A DNA stretch of 64,000 nt from Larkinella arboricola (lineage in GTDB: Bacteria > Bacteroidota > Bacteroidia > Cytophagales > Spirosomataceae). The position numbers were made by a program, and so were the translations under genes. Every line of letters begins with the position of its first letter. The first letter of the stretch is position 1. Shown piece after piece: positions 8,258-17,714 of the stretch. The stretch spans positions 1 through 64,000 of the forward strand of contig NZ_QLMC01000009.1 of the NCBI RefSeq assembly GCF_003259745.1. Direction: 5' to 3'. The notes below the pieces were generated by a model. That model ran no database searches, had not been told where the DNA came from, and saw only the letters and a list, made by a program, of their open reading frames with translations.

Positions 8258-10406
8258 ACCGTACCCAGCTTTTTATCTCGGCAGCATACCCATCCGGCTT
8301 CACATCCTGGCGGATGTTTACGGGCGAGTTACCTTTCCGGTAGATGGTTTTTGCCTTATCGGTTCTGACGCCTTCCCCGCTCGCATCGACCGGGTTAATA
8401 ATCAGTAGCTTATCTGCTGGCAGGGCTGTCGCCAGATCCGGAAGATCATAAACCGGTAAGGCTCCGGCTACCGCCGAAAGCACATACTTGGTCTTATAAT
8501 GCTTCCCGTCAACGATTGACTGATACGAAATCAGAGGGTTGAGAAGAACGATCTGGTCGAACGAGTTTTTAAGTACGACCGCATGGAGCAAATCGGCATT
8601 CAACGTTCCGAAGGCTGATACCGCAAGGGGCTGATTGGGTCCCGTACTTTTTTTGATGAAATCGGTCAGGATTTCAATCTCTTCCGCCCGAACAGCCACC
8701 AGACTCTTGTGAGTCAGCACCCCGGTAAACCATAAATTGATCGGTATTCCTTCGATCACCGAATCACCCCCTTTTAGATAACCGGCTCCCAGTTCTCCGG
8801 TACCACTCAGGTCTGGTAGAATGATTTCGTAACCCTCTTTCGCCAACTGATCGGCCCATTCGCCGGTTTTGGCCGCTGTTGCCTTTCCTCTTTCGTCCAG
8901 TAGCAACAGGGTTTTGGTGGCCTTGTTTTTAGGTTTCAACCACAGAACGGGAATGTAATAATTTCCGGCCCCTTTAATCAGGTACTTTTCGATGGCGTAC
9001 TGCTCGCGCTGCATCCGTCCGGAAAAAATAACATCCGTTCCGGAAGCCGGTTTTTCGTAGCCGGTCAGCGCCACAACTTTTTCCCGCAGGTTTTTTCCGG
9101 CCTCCGCAGTGCGTTTATCCCGGTTATTCAGCAGTGTCTGGGTGTATTTTTGATTCAGCGAAAACAGGGTTTCGCCTTTCAGGGAATTCCGCACCAGCCC
9201 GGTTGGGGTAACGAAAAGCTCTTGGTCCTTAAACAATTCCACATCCAGATCAGCCGGGCTGCCGGGGTTATTCAGGTACTTCTGAAAAAAGGCGTAGGAA
9301 GCCTCCCGGTTTTTGGCCGTTGACGCATGGCCCGCATCATCTTCGACCATATTCATAGCTTCGGCTTTTCCGTAAGCCTGATACGCCCGGCGGGCCTCCT
9401 GATAGGCATCCCGCGCCCCCTGAATACTGAAAATATCCATCGTGGTAGCCACAATCAGCGTCGGCTTTGGTGCCCGCACTTCCAGATAATCCGGTATATC
9501 AATCCCGTTTTCCAGGCCGTAGAGCAGGTTTTGCTCGGCGTCCTGCGGACCTTTGGAGCGCAACAGCTTATCAAACGTGGTAATGTAACATTCCGGGGCG
9601 GCAGCCACAATGCGGTCGTCCATCGCGGCAATGTAAGCACTTTGCGTTCCTCCGCCCGACCGTCCGGCAATCCCAATCCGGGCCGGGTCTACTTCCGGGC
9701 GCGTCAGCAGGTAATCAACCGATCGGATACCGTCCCAGATAAAATAATTTGCTGGCGATAAGCCCGAAATAAACGATTGAGCGCCGGGATACGAATGCTC
9801 GTTTACCGCCGATTTCTTCACAACCTCATCGTCGTATTGCAGCCGTTCGCCCTGACCAATTGGGTCAAAAGCCAGAACAATAAACCCTTTCTTGACGTAA
9901 TTCAGAATGATGCGCTGGTAGCCATCCTGCCGAAAACCGTTGTAACTATGCCCGCTGCAATACACAATTGCGGGCAGCTTCCCGGAGCGGTTTTTGGGCA
10001 GAAACAGGGCCGCCGTCACGTAATACTGAAGCCGCGACTCAAAATAGAGTTTCTCAACGGTGAAGTCTTCCCGCTGAATGGTACCGGTGATGACCGGATT
10101 GAGGGGCGTTTTGGCCGGAAATGGCCCGACAATCTTCTGAAGTTTTGCCCGGACTTCGGCCTGCCGTTTTTCCCAGTCGGCTTTCGTTTTCAGCTTTTCA
10201 ACCGCCTGTCGCCGGTTTTCCAACTGACTGAACGCCCGCTGTGTAAGATATTTGTAGAGGCTTTTGGAAGGCGTCCCTTCTTCGTAACTCCAGTACGGAA
10301 ATACCGACAGGTCTTCCTGCGCAGCCGCAGAATGGGAAAAACAAAGCGAGCCGACAAGGGCAATAACCAACAAGACCGCTTTTTTCGGGTATGGGGATAA
10401 ATTCAT
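8256..10406 (-). CDS. Secreted acetylxylan-esterase-like alpha/beta hydrolase (two-domain)
   Basis: From the ATG at 10406 the protein has 716 residues with a signal peptide (hydrophobic stretch, then SHSAAAQEDL). The first half is an AXE1/Abhydrolase_7-type alpha/beta hydrolase: oxyanion region YCSGHSYNG, nucleophile elbow GRSGGGTQ with Ser250, and a likely Asp357/His360 site (DDAGHAST). The second half (from about residue 470) resembles another hydrolase fold (ILLPDLSGTGELG) but has no GxSxG elbow that I can find. An upstream in-frame start at 10460 would overlap the SusD gene and is rejected. As the last gene of PUL 1, it probably removes acetyl or other ester groups from the glycan in the periplasm. 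A paralogue with the same architecture lies at 49085. Confidence 0.82.
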   Translation of the reverse strand: MNLSPYPKKAVLLVIALVGSLCFSHSAAAQEDLSVFPYWSYEEGTPSKSLYKYLTQRAFSQLENRRQAVEKLKTKADWEKRQAEVRAKLQKIVGPFPAKTPLNPVITGTIQREDFTVEKLYFESRLQYYVTAALFLPKNRSGKLPAIVYCSGHSYNGFRQDGYQRIILNYVKKGFIVLAFDPIGQGERLQYDDEVVKKSAVNEHSYPGAQSFISGLSPANYFIWDGIRSVDYLLTRPEVDPARIGIAGRSGGGTQSAYIAAMDDRIVAAAPECYITTFDKLLRSKGPQDAEQNLLYGLENGIDIPDYLEVRAPKPTLIVATTMDIFSIQGARDAYQEARRAYQAYGKAEAMNMVEDDAGHASTAKNREASYAFFQKYLNNPGSPADLDVELFKDQELFVTPTGLVRNSLKGETLFSLNQKYTQTLLNNRDKRTAEAGKNLREKVVALTGYEKPASGTDVIFSGRMQREQYAIEKYLIKGAGNYYIPVLWLKPKNKATKTLLLLDERGKATAAKTGEWADQLAKEGYEIILPDLSGTGELGAGYLKGGDSVIEGIPINLWFTGVLTHKSLVAVRAEEIEILTDFIKKSTGPNQPLAVSAFGTLNADLLHAVVLKNSFDQIVLLNPLISYQSIVDGKHYKTKYVLSAVAGALPVYDLPDLATALPADKLLIINPVDASGEGVRTDKAKTIYRKGNSPVNIRQDVKPDGYAAEIKSWVR

Positions 10407-10419
10407 AGTTAGCACCGGT

Positions 10420-12039
10420 TTAGTAGCCTGGATTTTGTTGAAGCTGGGCGTTTCGTTCAATTTCCGTTTGCGGAATCGGAACCAGGTAATTCCGTTCCTG
10501 AAAAGCCCGGGCTTGGAACACTTCTACTTTATAAGTTTTCTGGCCGGTGGCCGGATTCCGGGTAATCACCATTTTTTTGGCGTCTTCGTTATCCGTTTGC
10601 AGGGCGATCTTCCACCGTCGCACGTCAAAAAAGCGGTGTTCCTCAAACACCAGTTCAATCTGCCGCTCGTGCTGGATGCGTTTGAGCAACGCCGGACCGG
10701 TTTCCGTGATGGGCGGCATTTTTACGCTTTCCCGGCTTCGAATCTGATTGACCAGTTCCCGGGCTTTGGCTTCGTCGCCCAGTTGATACAGGGCTTCGGC
10801 ATAGTTCAGGAGCACTTCGGCATACCGGATAAAAATCCAGGGCGTGTTACCCAGATTGGTTGCGCTGGGCCGACGAACGGATTCATCAATGAATTTCCGG
10901 ACGCTGTAGCTGGTAAAGGAAGCATTCCAGCCCTCGGCTCCTTCGCTGGAATCCGGTCCGCCCGGCAGATAGGAACCCAGCTCCCGATCCTGCCATTTGG
11001 CACCATCGTACAGAATGCAGTCATAGAACCGGGGATCACGGTTGGCATACGGGTTTTGTGGATTATAGCTCGGGTCCTCGGCGGGGAGCTTGCCGCTTTT
11101 CATCTCAAACGCATCCACCAGATTATGCAGCGGGTTTACCTGACCGTAGCCGCCCGATCCGTTCGGGTAGAAGTGCAGATCAATCGAGTGTTCTACCCTC
11201 AGGTTATTCCTGAACTGCCTTGACCAGATTACCTCACTGTTGAACGGAGTCAAAAACAGCGCCTTATAATTTGGCTGTAACTGGTAAATGCCCAGATCAA
11301 TAACTTCTTTGGCGGCCTGAGCGGCTTTTTGCCATTTTTCGGCATTATTCTGGGGGTTATTCAACGGGCTGGCTGCGTACAGAAGGACCCGTGCTTTTAA
11401 CGCCAGGGCCGCCCCTTTCGTGACTCGCCCCTGATTGGAACCCGTATACGACAGCGGAAGCAGCGACTGCGCCTTTTCCAGCTCGCTGACGATGAAGCTC
11501 GAACACTCTTCGTACGAATTTCGCACAGCGGCAAAATCATCGTCGAGTTTGAAAACATTCGTAATCAGCGGAACGCCACCGTAAAAACTGATTAGGCGGA
11601 AATAAGCATAGGCCCGCAGAAAGGATACTTCCCCAATCATCCGGTTTTTTATTTCCTGCCCAATCGGTGCCTGCTCAATTTTCTGGAAGAAGATATTACA
11701 GTTGGTAATAATGTTGTAAAAGTTGCTCCAGTGATCGAGGGCCACATTGTTGACGGGTGTAATTTCGCCCCGGTTAATGAGGTGAAACGTTTCACGGCCC
11801 CGGCGGTAGGCTTCGTCGGTCAGCGGCATCATGTAATAATCAACCAGAAAACCGTGCCGCACATTGTAGCACGTATTGACGAAGGCTTCGATGAGCTTTT
11901 CATCTTTCCAGACATCGGCTTCCGATATTTTGTCCAGCGGCTGGCGTTCCAGAAAACCGTCATCGCAGGCGCTTTGAGTCAGTAAAAGCAGTAAAAAAGT
12001 GGCCCGGAACAGCCGGTTTTTGATCAGTAAACTTTTCAT
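10420..12039 (-). CDS. SusD/RagB-family nutrient-binding lipoprotein (PUL 1)
   Basis: A 539-residue lipoprotein with a lipobox ending TQSAC near residue 25, followed by DDGFLERQPLDKISEADVW as in SusD/RagB proteins. The TPR-rich helical body includes the conserved C-terminal FEEHRFFDVRRWK and ends in NPGY. SusD proteins cap the TonB-dependent SusC barrel on the cell surface and bind the oligosaccharide. The gene starts 8 bases after the SusC stop and is followed 13 bases later by the esterase, so it sits in a single operon. Confidence 0.93.
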   Translation of the reverse strand: MKSLLIKNRLFRATFLLLLLTQSACDDGFLERQPLDKISEADVWKDEKLIEAFVNTCYNVRHGFLVDYYMMPLTDEAYRRGRETFHLINRGEITPVNNVALDHWSNFYNIITNCNIFFQKIEQAPIGQEIKNRMIGEVSFLRAYAYFRLISFYGGVPLITNVFKLDDDFAAVRNSYEECSSFIVSELEKAQSLLPLSYTGSNQGRVTKGAALALKARVLLYAASPLNNPQNNAEKWQKAAQAAKEVIDLGIYQLQPNYKALFLTPFNSEVIWSRQFRNNLRVEHSIDLHFYPNGSGGYGQVNPLHNLVDAFEMKSGKLPAEDPSYNPQNPYANRDPRFYDCILYDGAKWQDRELGSYLPGGPDSSEGAEGWNASFTSYSVRKFIDESVRRPSATNLGNTPWIFIRYAEVLLNYAEALYQLGDEAKARELVNQIRSRESVKMPPITETGPALLKRIQHERQIELVFEEHRFFDVRRWKIALQTDNEDAKKMVITRNPATGQKTYKVEVFQARAFQERNYLVPIPQTEIERNAQLQQNPGY

Positions 12040-12047
12040 GGGATGGC

Positions 12048-15000
12048 TCAGAATGTAAGGTTAAGGCCCAGGTTATAAATTTTTTCCTGCGGATAGAAAC
12101 CGCCCGTTTCACTCGTTCCTTCCGGATCAAAATATTTCAGTTTGTCCAAGGTAAACAGGTTCGAACCGTTGACGTAAATCCGGAGGTTGCGGACTTTTAT
12201 CTTGGAGAGCAAATCCGGTGACACATCGTAACTCAGTTCAACGGTTTTCAAGCGCACAAAACTGGCATCTCGTAACCAGAAAGTTGAACGGTAGCCGCTG
12301 ATCTCGGCATCGTACGTGGGCAGAATGGGGTAGGTCGAATTGTGGTTTTCGGGCCGGTAACGGTTATCGGCCATCTCCTGCAAGGTGTTGCCCTGCAAAC
12401 CCGATTGCAGGAATATGTACTGGTTGACCCGGCCCTGGCCCTGCAATAAGGCGCTGATACCAAAGTTTTTATAGTTTGCGCTGGCCGTAAAGCCAAAGGT
12501 CAGCTGGGGGACGTTGGTGTATTCGGTCCGGATGCGGTCTTTGGCATCAATGGCACCGTCGCCGTTGATATCCCGGTAGCGAAGGTCCCCAACCCGGGTT
12601 CCCGTCGGATGAGCCGAACTCTTAATCTCTTCCTCCGAGCGGTAAATACCGATGGCGTCGTAATACAGGCTGGTGCCCATCGGGTAGCCCGTGCGCATCT
12701 GCCAGGGTTGCTGGTTGGCCGGTTCGTCGATATCAATGATCCGATTTTTGGCGAAAGCCACATTGCCCATCAGCCGGTAGCCGATCTTGTTGCTTCGATT
12801 GGCGTGCGAAACCTGCAATTCAAAGCCCTTGTTCTCCACAATACCGATATTTTCGTTTGGAAGATTCAAACCGGTATAAGCGGGAACGGAAGCGTTGCGG
12901 GCGGTCAGGATATTATTCCGGCGCGTGTTGAATACGTCCAGTTCAACGCCCAGTAACCCTTTCCAGAAGGTAGCTTCCAGACCAATGTTGGTGGTTCGGG
13001 CCACTTCCCAGGTAATGTTCGGATTGGGAGTAAGCCCCCGATTCAGCTGCGAAACCGGGTCGGCGAAGTAAAAACCGTCGGCAAACGCATAGGTCGACAG
13101 GTACTGGAAAGCATCGACCTGGTCGTTCCCCATTTTGCCAATGGAAGCCCGAAGTTTCAGGTTATCAATGAAGTGTAAACCGTCTTTGATAAATCGCTCT
13201 TCGGACAATCGCCAGCCCACCGACACGCCGGGGAAGAAGCCGTACCGTTTCCCGGACGGAAAATTCTGCGAGCCATCGTAGCGGAAATTGAAGTCGATCA
13301 GGTACTTGTCGTAATAATTGTAATTCACGCGGCCAAAGAAATTCCGGCGGGCGGTTTCGAAAGCCGTTCCGGAGTTATCCTTGCCGGCCACTCCACCCGC
13401 GTAAAGCTGGTCGATGGCGCTGCTCAGGTAATTCCGGCGCGACGCCCAGAAGTTGCTCCCAATCGTTTCGGTCTGTTCAACAGCGACAAAACCGCTCGTG
13501 CTGTGTTTACCCCACGATTTGTCGTATTTGGCGCGCAGGTTCAGCGTCGTGCGGGTTGAGGTTTCAAACGTTTCCTGCAACGTCGGCTGGCTGACCGAGC
13601 CGCCCAACCGTTCGGTATAGGTATCATTCTGGGCGTTGTAGTCATACACCTTCCACGGTTTTCTAAATAATTTATCGGGTGAGTAGGTGCGGTCATGCGC
13701 CACAAAACCGTCGACCGCCAGCCCTTCCACCCACGGCATTTTGACTTCAAACGAAGCCATCGTCTGGTAGATGTTGTCTTTCTGGCTATCGTAGCCCGCG
13801 TCACCCGACGCCATCAGCAAAGGGTTTTCTCCGCGCTCAATGCCGGGTGCGGGCAGGCCATTCGGGTGATAAACCGGTAGAAAAGGATAATTGCGCCATA
13901 TGGTCTGGAAAATGGACGAAACGCCCATGGATGGATAAACCGTAGATTTATGATTGGCCGAAAAGTCGAGGCTGACCCGGATGTATTTGGATAAATTCGC
14001 ATCAATATTCGACCGGATGATGAAATTCCGATAGTCAATATTGCTGTTTTTCAGAATACCGTTCTGATTGGCAAAGCTGCCGGAAACATAGTATTTCACT
14101 TCTTCGCTGCCGCCCCGGACCGAAATATTCTGCTGGTTTTGCACACTGAATTTTTTCAGGGCTTCTTTCTGCCAGTTGGTATTCGGATAGTTGAGCGGAT
14201 CGTTGCCGTTTCTGAACTTTTCAATGGCGTCCGCCGTGAACCGGTCCGGCTGCCCCTGGTAATTGAGGAGTTCGTTCATGTATTCCGCATACGTCGCCGA
14301 ATTGGCCATTCGGGCCAGCCGGGTGGGTTGGGAAAAGCCCTGATTGACGGTATAACTGATGACGGGTTTGCCGGAAGTGCCCCGTTTGGTCGTAATCAGG
14401 ATAACCCCATTGGCGGCCTGGGCACCGTAGATGGCGGCTGATGCGTCCTTCAAAACCGAGATACTTTCCACATCGTTCGGGTTGATCTGCTCGAATCCGC
14501 CCCGCCCCCAAACGCCGTCGATCACAATGAGCGGACTGTTGTTGCCCAGCGTGCTTTGCCCCCGGATCAGAATCGAAGCCCCACTACCCGGCAAGCCGGA
14601 ACGCGTATTGGCGACAATACCCGGCAGCCGACCGGCTAAGGAGTTGGATAAATTGACCGACGGGTTTTGTTTGAGGTCTTCGCCTTTTGTCGTAACCACC
14701 GAACCCGTTAGCGTCGCCCGGGCCTGCGTTCCGTACCCGACAACCACCACTTCCTGTAACGACTTGGTATCGGTCTGCAACGTGACCGTGAGCTGAGTCT
14801 GTTTGTTGATTTCTACCTCCTGAGACACGTATCCGACAAAAGAGAAAACCAGCACGGCATCCTCATCGGCCAGATTCAATTCAAACTGGCCCTGCTCATT
14901 GGTGGTTGTGCCTCTCGTTGTTCCTTTTACCACGACGGTAACACCGGGTAGGGCTTCGCCTTTCTGATCGCTAACGCTGCCGGTTATACGTCTGGGCGGA

Positions 15001-15422
15001 ACTGGAGCGGGTACCGTAACGGACACGGTTTTCTCGGCTGGTTTGGCCCGCACGGGTGGTGCTTTCTCCTTGATTACAACAATGTTATCGACGATGGTAT
15101 AGCTCAGGGCCTGATCTTTCATGATCTGGTCCATGATCTCCGAAATGCCCGCACTTTTGATTTCGACCGATACCTTTTTCGCCTTTTTTATGATCTTGTT
15201 ATCATAAAAAAACTTGTAGCGGCTCTGGGCCTCTATCGTCCGGAATGCGGTGGATAGCGGGACGTTTTTCAGCGACAGGGCTAAATTTTGAGAATAGCCC
15301 GCTGCCGATACATGAAGACAGGCAACAATCAGGAGCAGAAACGTCAGTTTCATGATTAAGAATACTCTGGGGAAGGCACGCTGCTGTATATACGCACCTT
15401 TCCCGACTAAAAATATTTGCAT
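12048..15422 (-). CDS. SusC/RagA-family TonB-linked outer membrane protein with STN domain (PUL 1)
   Basis: A receptor of about 1,124 residues. After the signal peptide (MKLTFLLLIVACLHVSAAGY) comes an STN domain (LALSLKNVPLSTAFRTIEAQ to DNIVVIKEK), a carboxypeptidase-like beta domain (ITGSVSDQKGEALPGVTVVV), a TonB plug (LAGRLPGIVANT, ILIRGQSTLG, SISVLKDASAAIYG) and a 22-strand-type barrel ending in LGLNLTF. It imports oligosaccharides with the SusD partner. The STN domain indicates signalling to the FecR encoded upstream. The start is uncertain: ATG 15422 (MQIF...) is used here; ATG 15353 would begin at the signal peptide, and 15530 adds an implausible basic leader. Confidence 0.9.
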   Translation of the reverse strand: MQIFLVGKGAYIQQRAFPRVFLIMKLTFLLLIVACLHVSAAGYSQNLALSLKNVPLSTAFRTIEAQSRYKFFYDNKIIKKAKKVSVEIKSAGISEIMDQIMKDQALSYTIVDNIVVIKEKAPPVRAKPAEKTVSVTVPAPVPPRRITGSVSDQKGEALPGVTVVVKGTTRGTTTNEQGQFELNLADEDAVLVFSFVGYVSQEVEINKQTQLTVTLQTDTKSLQEVVVVGYGTQARATLTGSVVTTKGEDLKQNPSVNLSNSLAGRLPGIVANTRSGLPGSGASILIRGQSTLGNNSPLIVIDGVWGRGGFEQINPNDVESISVLKDASAAIYGAQAANGVILITTKRGTSGKPVISYTVNQGFSQPTRLARMANSATYAEYMNELLNYQGQPDRFTADAIEKFRNGNDPLNYPNTNWQKEALKKFSVQNQQNISVRGGSEEVKYYVSGSFANQNGILKNSNIDYRNFIIRSNIDANLSKYIRVSLDFSANHKSTVYPSMGVSSIFQTIWRNYPFLPVYHPNGLPAPGIERGENPLLMASGDAGYDSQKDNIYQTMASFEVKMPWVEGLAVDGFVAHDRTYSPDKLFRKPWKVYDYNAQNDTYTERLGGSVSQPTLQETFETSTRTTLNLRAKYDKSWGKHSTSGFVAVEQTETIGSNFWASRRNYLSSAIDQLYAGGVAGKDNSGTAFETARRNFFGRVNYNYYDKYLIDFNFRYDGSQNFPSGKRYGFFPGVSVGWRLSEERFIKDGLHFIDNLKLRASIGKMGNDQVDAFQYLSTYAFADGFYFADPVSQLNRGLTPNPNITWEVARTTNIGLEATFWKGLLGVELDVFNTRRNNILTARNASVPAYTGLNLPNENIGIVENKGFELQVSHANRSNKIGYRLMGNVAFAKNRIIDIDEPANQQPWQMRTGYPMGTSLYYDAIGIYRSEEEIKSSAHPTGTRVGDLRYRDINGDGAIDAKDRIRTEYTNVPQLTFGFTASANYKNFGISALLQGQGRVNQYIFLQSGLQGNTLQEMADNRYRPENHNSTYPILPTYDAEISGYRSTFWLRDASFVRLKTVELSYDVSPDLLSKIKVRNLRIYVNGSNLFTLDKLKYFDPEGTSETGGFYPQEKIYNLGLNLTF

Positions 15423-15620
15423 ATTTTTGGCTGTTGGGTTAAATGTTGTTTGGAAAAAGCAATAGGGTCCTGTTCGCTTCCTGCGAAACGACCGGGTGAT
15501 CCCAATACACACTACCGTTCCGGGTCGCATCCGGAACGGTTTTATGCATCAGGATGCCAGAATAGATTGACTTATTTCTGCATAGGCGTTGATGGGGTTA
15601 AGGTTAAGGATTTAAGGGTT

Positions 15621-16814
15621 TTATTCGGTTACAATGATTGTTTTTCCTTCTGTTCGAAAATGAACCCCACCCAGTTCGAGAATTTTCAGGACCTTGGATA
15701 GGTTGGCACTGCGTTCAATTTGCCCCACGAATTCATATTCTTTAATGGGTCCTTCAAAACGTACCTCCACATCATACCAGCGGGCGATTTGCCGCATCAA
15801 TTCGGGCAGCGTGGTCTGATCAAATCGAAAATAACCGTTTTTCCAGGACACAACCCCCTCGACATCAACCTGCTGAACGCGAAGCTCCGCCGACTCCGAT
15901 GGTCGTTCCTGACCGCCCTTCGCCAGTTGTGCCTGTTGGCCGGGCTGTAGAATGACTCCTTTTTTCGGCTGCCCGCTCAGGTTAATCTGAATACGGCCTT
16001 CCACCAAGGTCGTTTTTATCGCATTTTCATCCCGGTAGCTGTTGATATTAAATTGAGTGCCCAGCACCTCAATCGTTTGCTGGCCCGCTACTACTTTAAA
16101 AGGAATCCTGTTTTTGCCATCCGTCATCTTCGCCACTTCGAAATACGCTTCGCCGGTTACCTCAACCAGCCGCTCTTTGCGATTGAATACCGCCGGAAAC
16201 CGCAGGGTGGAAACGGCATTGAGCCATACCTGGGTACCGTCGGGTAGCTTAACCTGATAGTGCCCCGCTTTGGGGGTAGAAAGCGTGTTATATCCTTGCC
16301 GGGTTTCTTTTTCAGACGTTTTTGGTAAGCCCTGTAGGTCAAAAACAATCTGCCCTTCTCTGGTTTTGACAATCGACGCATGGCCCCGCTGGATGCGCTC
16401 CCCGGTTTTGGTGTCGTTCAAAATGATTTTCGAACCGTCGGACAGGGTGAGCAGGGCCCGGTTATCACCCGGTGCAACGTCCGTATGGGGCGGGGCAATC
16501 CTGGCAACGGGTTTTGCTTGCCGGGATTTATACAGCCAGAATCCGCCCACCGAGCAGACCATCAATACGGAAGCGGCTATGGAAATCCACCTGGTCAGTG
16601 GGCGGCTAACCGGAAGCTTCTTAACGGCTGATTGGTGCAGGGGCAGAGATTGCCAGACGGAATTAAGATTTTCTTCCAGAGCGGCAAAGTCCGATGATTG
16701 GTCCTGCGATCGGGCAACGTTCAGATACCAGCTTTCCAGAATGGCCTTTTCCTGTTCCGTCAGGGTGCCTTCTCTGTATTTTCGGAGTAATTCTTTTGCC
16801 TGATCTCTTTCCAT
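15621..16814 (-). CDS. FecR-family anti-sigma factor (PUL 1)
   Basis: A 397-residue single-pass inner-membrane protein starting at ATG 16814 (MERDQAKELLRKYREG); an in-frame ATG 6 codons upstream is less likely. It has an N-terminal cytoplasmic sigma-binding segment (~1-85), a TM helix (~WISIAASVLMVCSVGGFWLY), a periplasmic FecR domain (VKLPDGTQVWLNAVSTLRFP, TGEAYFEV, VLGTQFNINSY) and a C-terminal DUF4974 domain (YFRFDQTTLPELMRQIARWYDVEVRF). It relays the signal from the STN domain of the SusC encoded next to the sigma factor at 16897. Confidence 0.92.
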   Translation of the reverse strand: MERDQAKELLRKYREGTLTEQEKAILESWYLNVARSQDQSSDFAALEENLNSVWQSLPLHQSAVKKLPVSRPLTRWISIAASVLMVCSVGGFWLYKSRQAKPVARIAPPHTDVAPGDNRALLTLSDGSKIILNDTKTGERIQRGHASIVKTREGQIVFDLQGLPKTSEKETRQGYNTLSTPKAGHYQVKLPDGTQVWLNAVSTLRFPAVFNRKERLVEVTGEAYFEVAKMTDGKNRIPFKVVAGQQTIEVLGTQFNINSYRDENAIKTTLVEGRIQINLSGQPKKGVILQPGQQAQLAKGGQERPSESAELRVQQVDVEGVVSWKNGYFRFDQTTLPELMRQIARWYDVEVRFEGPIKEYEFVGQIERSANLSKVLKILELGGVHFRTEGKTIIVTE

Positions 16815-16896
16815 AAACCTTACCGGAAGCATTTGTACCGGTAAGACGGATAAAGACGGCTTTGGTAGTAGATGAAAAGAAGAAAAAAGTAACGAA

Positions 16897-17469
16897 TCAG
16901 AAAAAAGGAAAATAAACCGCTATAATTTCGATTCGTTGCCGAAGAATTTTAAGGGCGTTGTTTACCTGCTTTTTTACGGTTTTATCCGAAATATTCAGTT
17001 CATCGGCAATTTCCCTGTAAGAAAGATTTTCTTTTCGACTCAACTCAAAAATCTCCTTCATTTTGGCGGGCAAGCGGGCCACTTCGCATTCAATGATCGA
17101 CTGGAGTTCGTTTTCCCGTACTTTCTGATCGGTCATGTATTCTCCCGACGCTATAAACTGACTTAGGGAATCGATGTATTTCTCCTCTGCTTTTTTATGG
17201 GCAATAACGTCCATCACCCGGTTTCTGACCGATTGGTAGAGGTAAGACGAAACCGTAGAAATAGAAATCAGCTCTTTTCGCCTGACCCATAACGTGGTAA
17301 ATAATTCCTGCAAAATGTCTTTCGCTTCATCTTCATCGCCCAGCATTCGATACGCATGCAGGTAGAGTACTCCCTTATACCGGTTATACAGTTCGGCGAA
17401 AGCAGCCTCATTATCCTCAGCGATAAGATTCGTTAATTCGCGATCAGTATGTTGTCGGAATAAGGCCAT
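16897..17469 (-). CDS. ECF RNA polymerase sigma factor (PUL 1)
   Basis: From ATG 17469 (MALFRQHTDREL) the protein has 190 residues, the normal ECF size; upstream in-frame codons would add 73 residues without sigma-factor character. Region 2 is visible as FAELYNRYKGVLYLHAYRML with DEAKDILQELFTTLW. Region 4 is LPAKMKEIFELSRKENLSYR followed by EIADELNISDKTVKKQVNNA. It belongs to the Bacteroidota family 1 ECF group that is always paired with FecR and SusC. It is predicted to direct transcription of the PUL 1 SusC/SusD operon. Confidence 0.92.
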   Translation of the reverse strand: MALFRQHTDRELTNLIAEDNEAAFAELYNRYKGVLYLHAYRMLGDEDEAKDILQELFTTLWVRRKELISISTVSSYLYQSVRNRVMDVIAHKKAEEKYIDSLSQFIASGEYMTDQKVRENELQSIIECEVARLPAKMKEIFELSRKENLSYREIADELNISDKTVKKQVNNALKILRQRIEIIAVYFPFF

Positions 17470-17714
17470 AATTGCATATTGACGCGAAATATAGGAATAA
17501 GTAATAACCAATTTACGGGAGTCACAACAAAACCTTGCATTAACGAAAGGATGGACAAATGAACCAGATTTGATACATTGCCAGAAAACAGAGGCACGGA
17601 CGAACATCGTCTGATAATTGAACCCTTTTCTGGGAATCAGCAATAGTTTTGTATCGAGAGGCCTCTGGTGTCGGATTGAGCAATTCAAAACCCCGTTACA
17701 GAAATTTATAGGTT
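17470..17714. promoter_or_regulatory. Divergent promoter region, PUL 1 sigma factor and GH43-like gene
   Basis: About 245 bases lie between the sigma-factor start (minus) and the GH43-like start (plus). Both genes need a promoter here. No open frame with coding character and no clear operator palindrome is seen. The layout suggests, but does not prove, co-regulation of the GH43-like enzyme with PUL 1. Confidence 0.35.
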
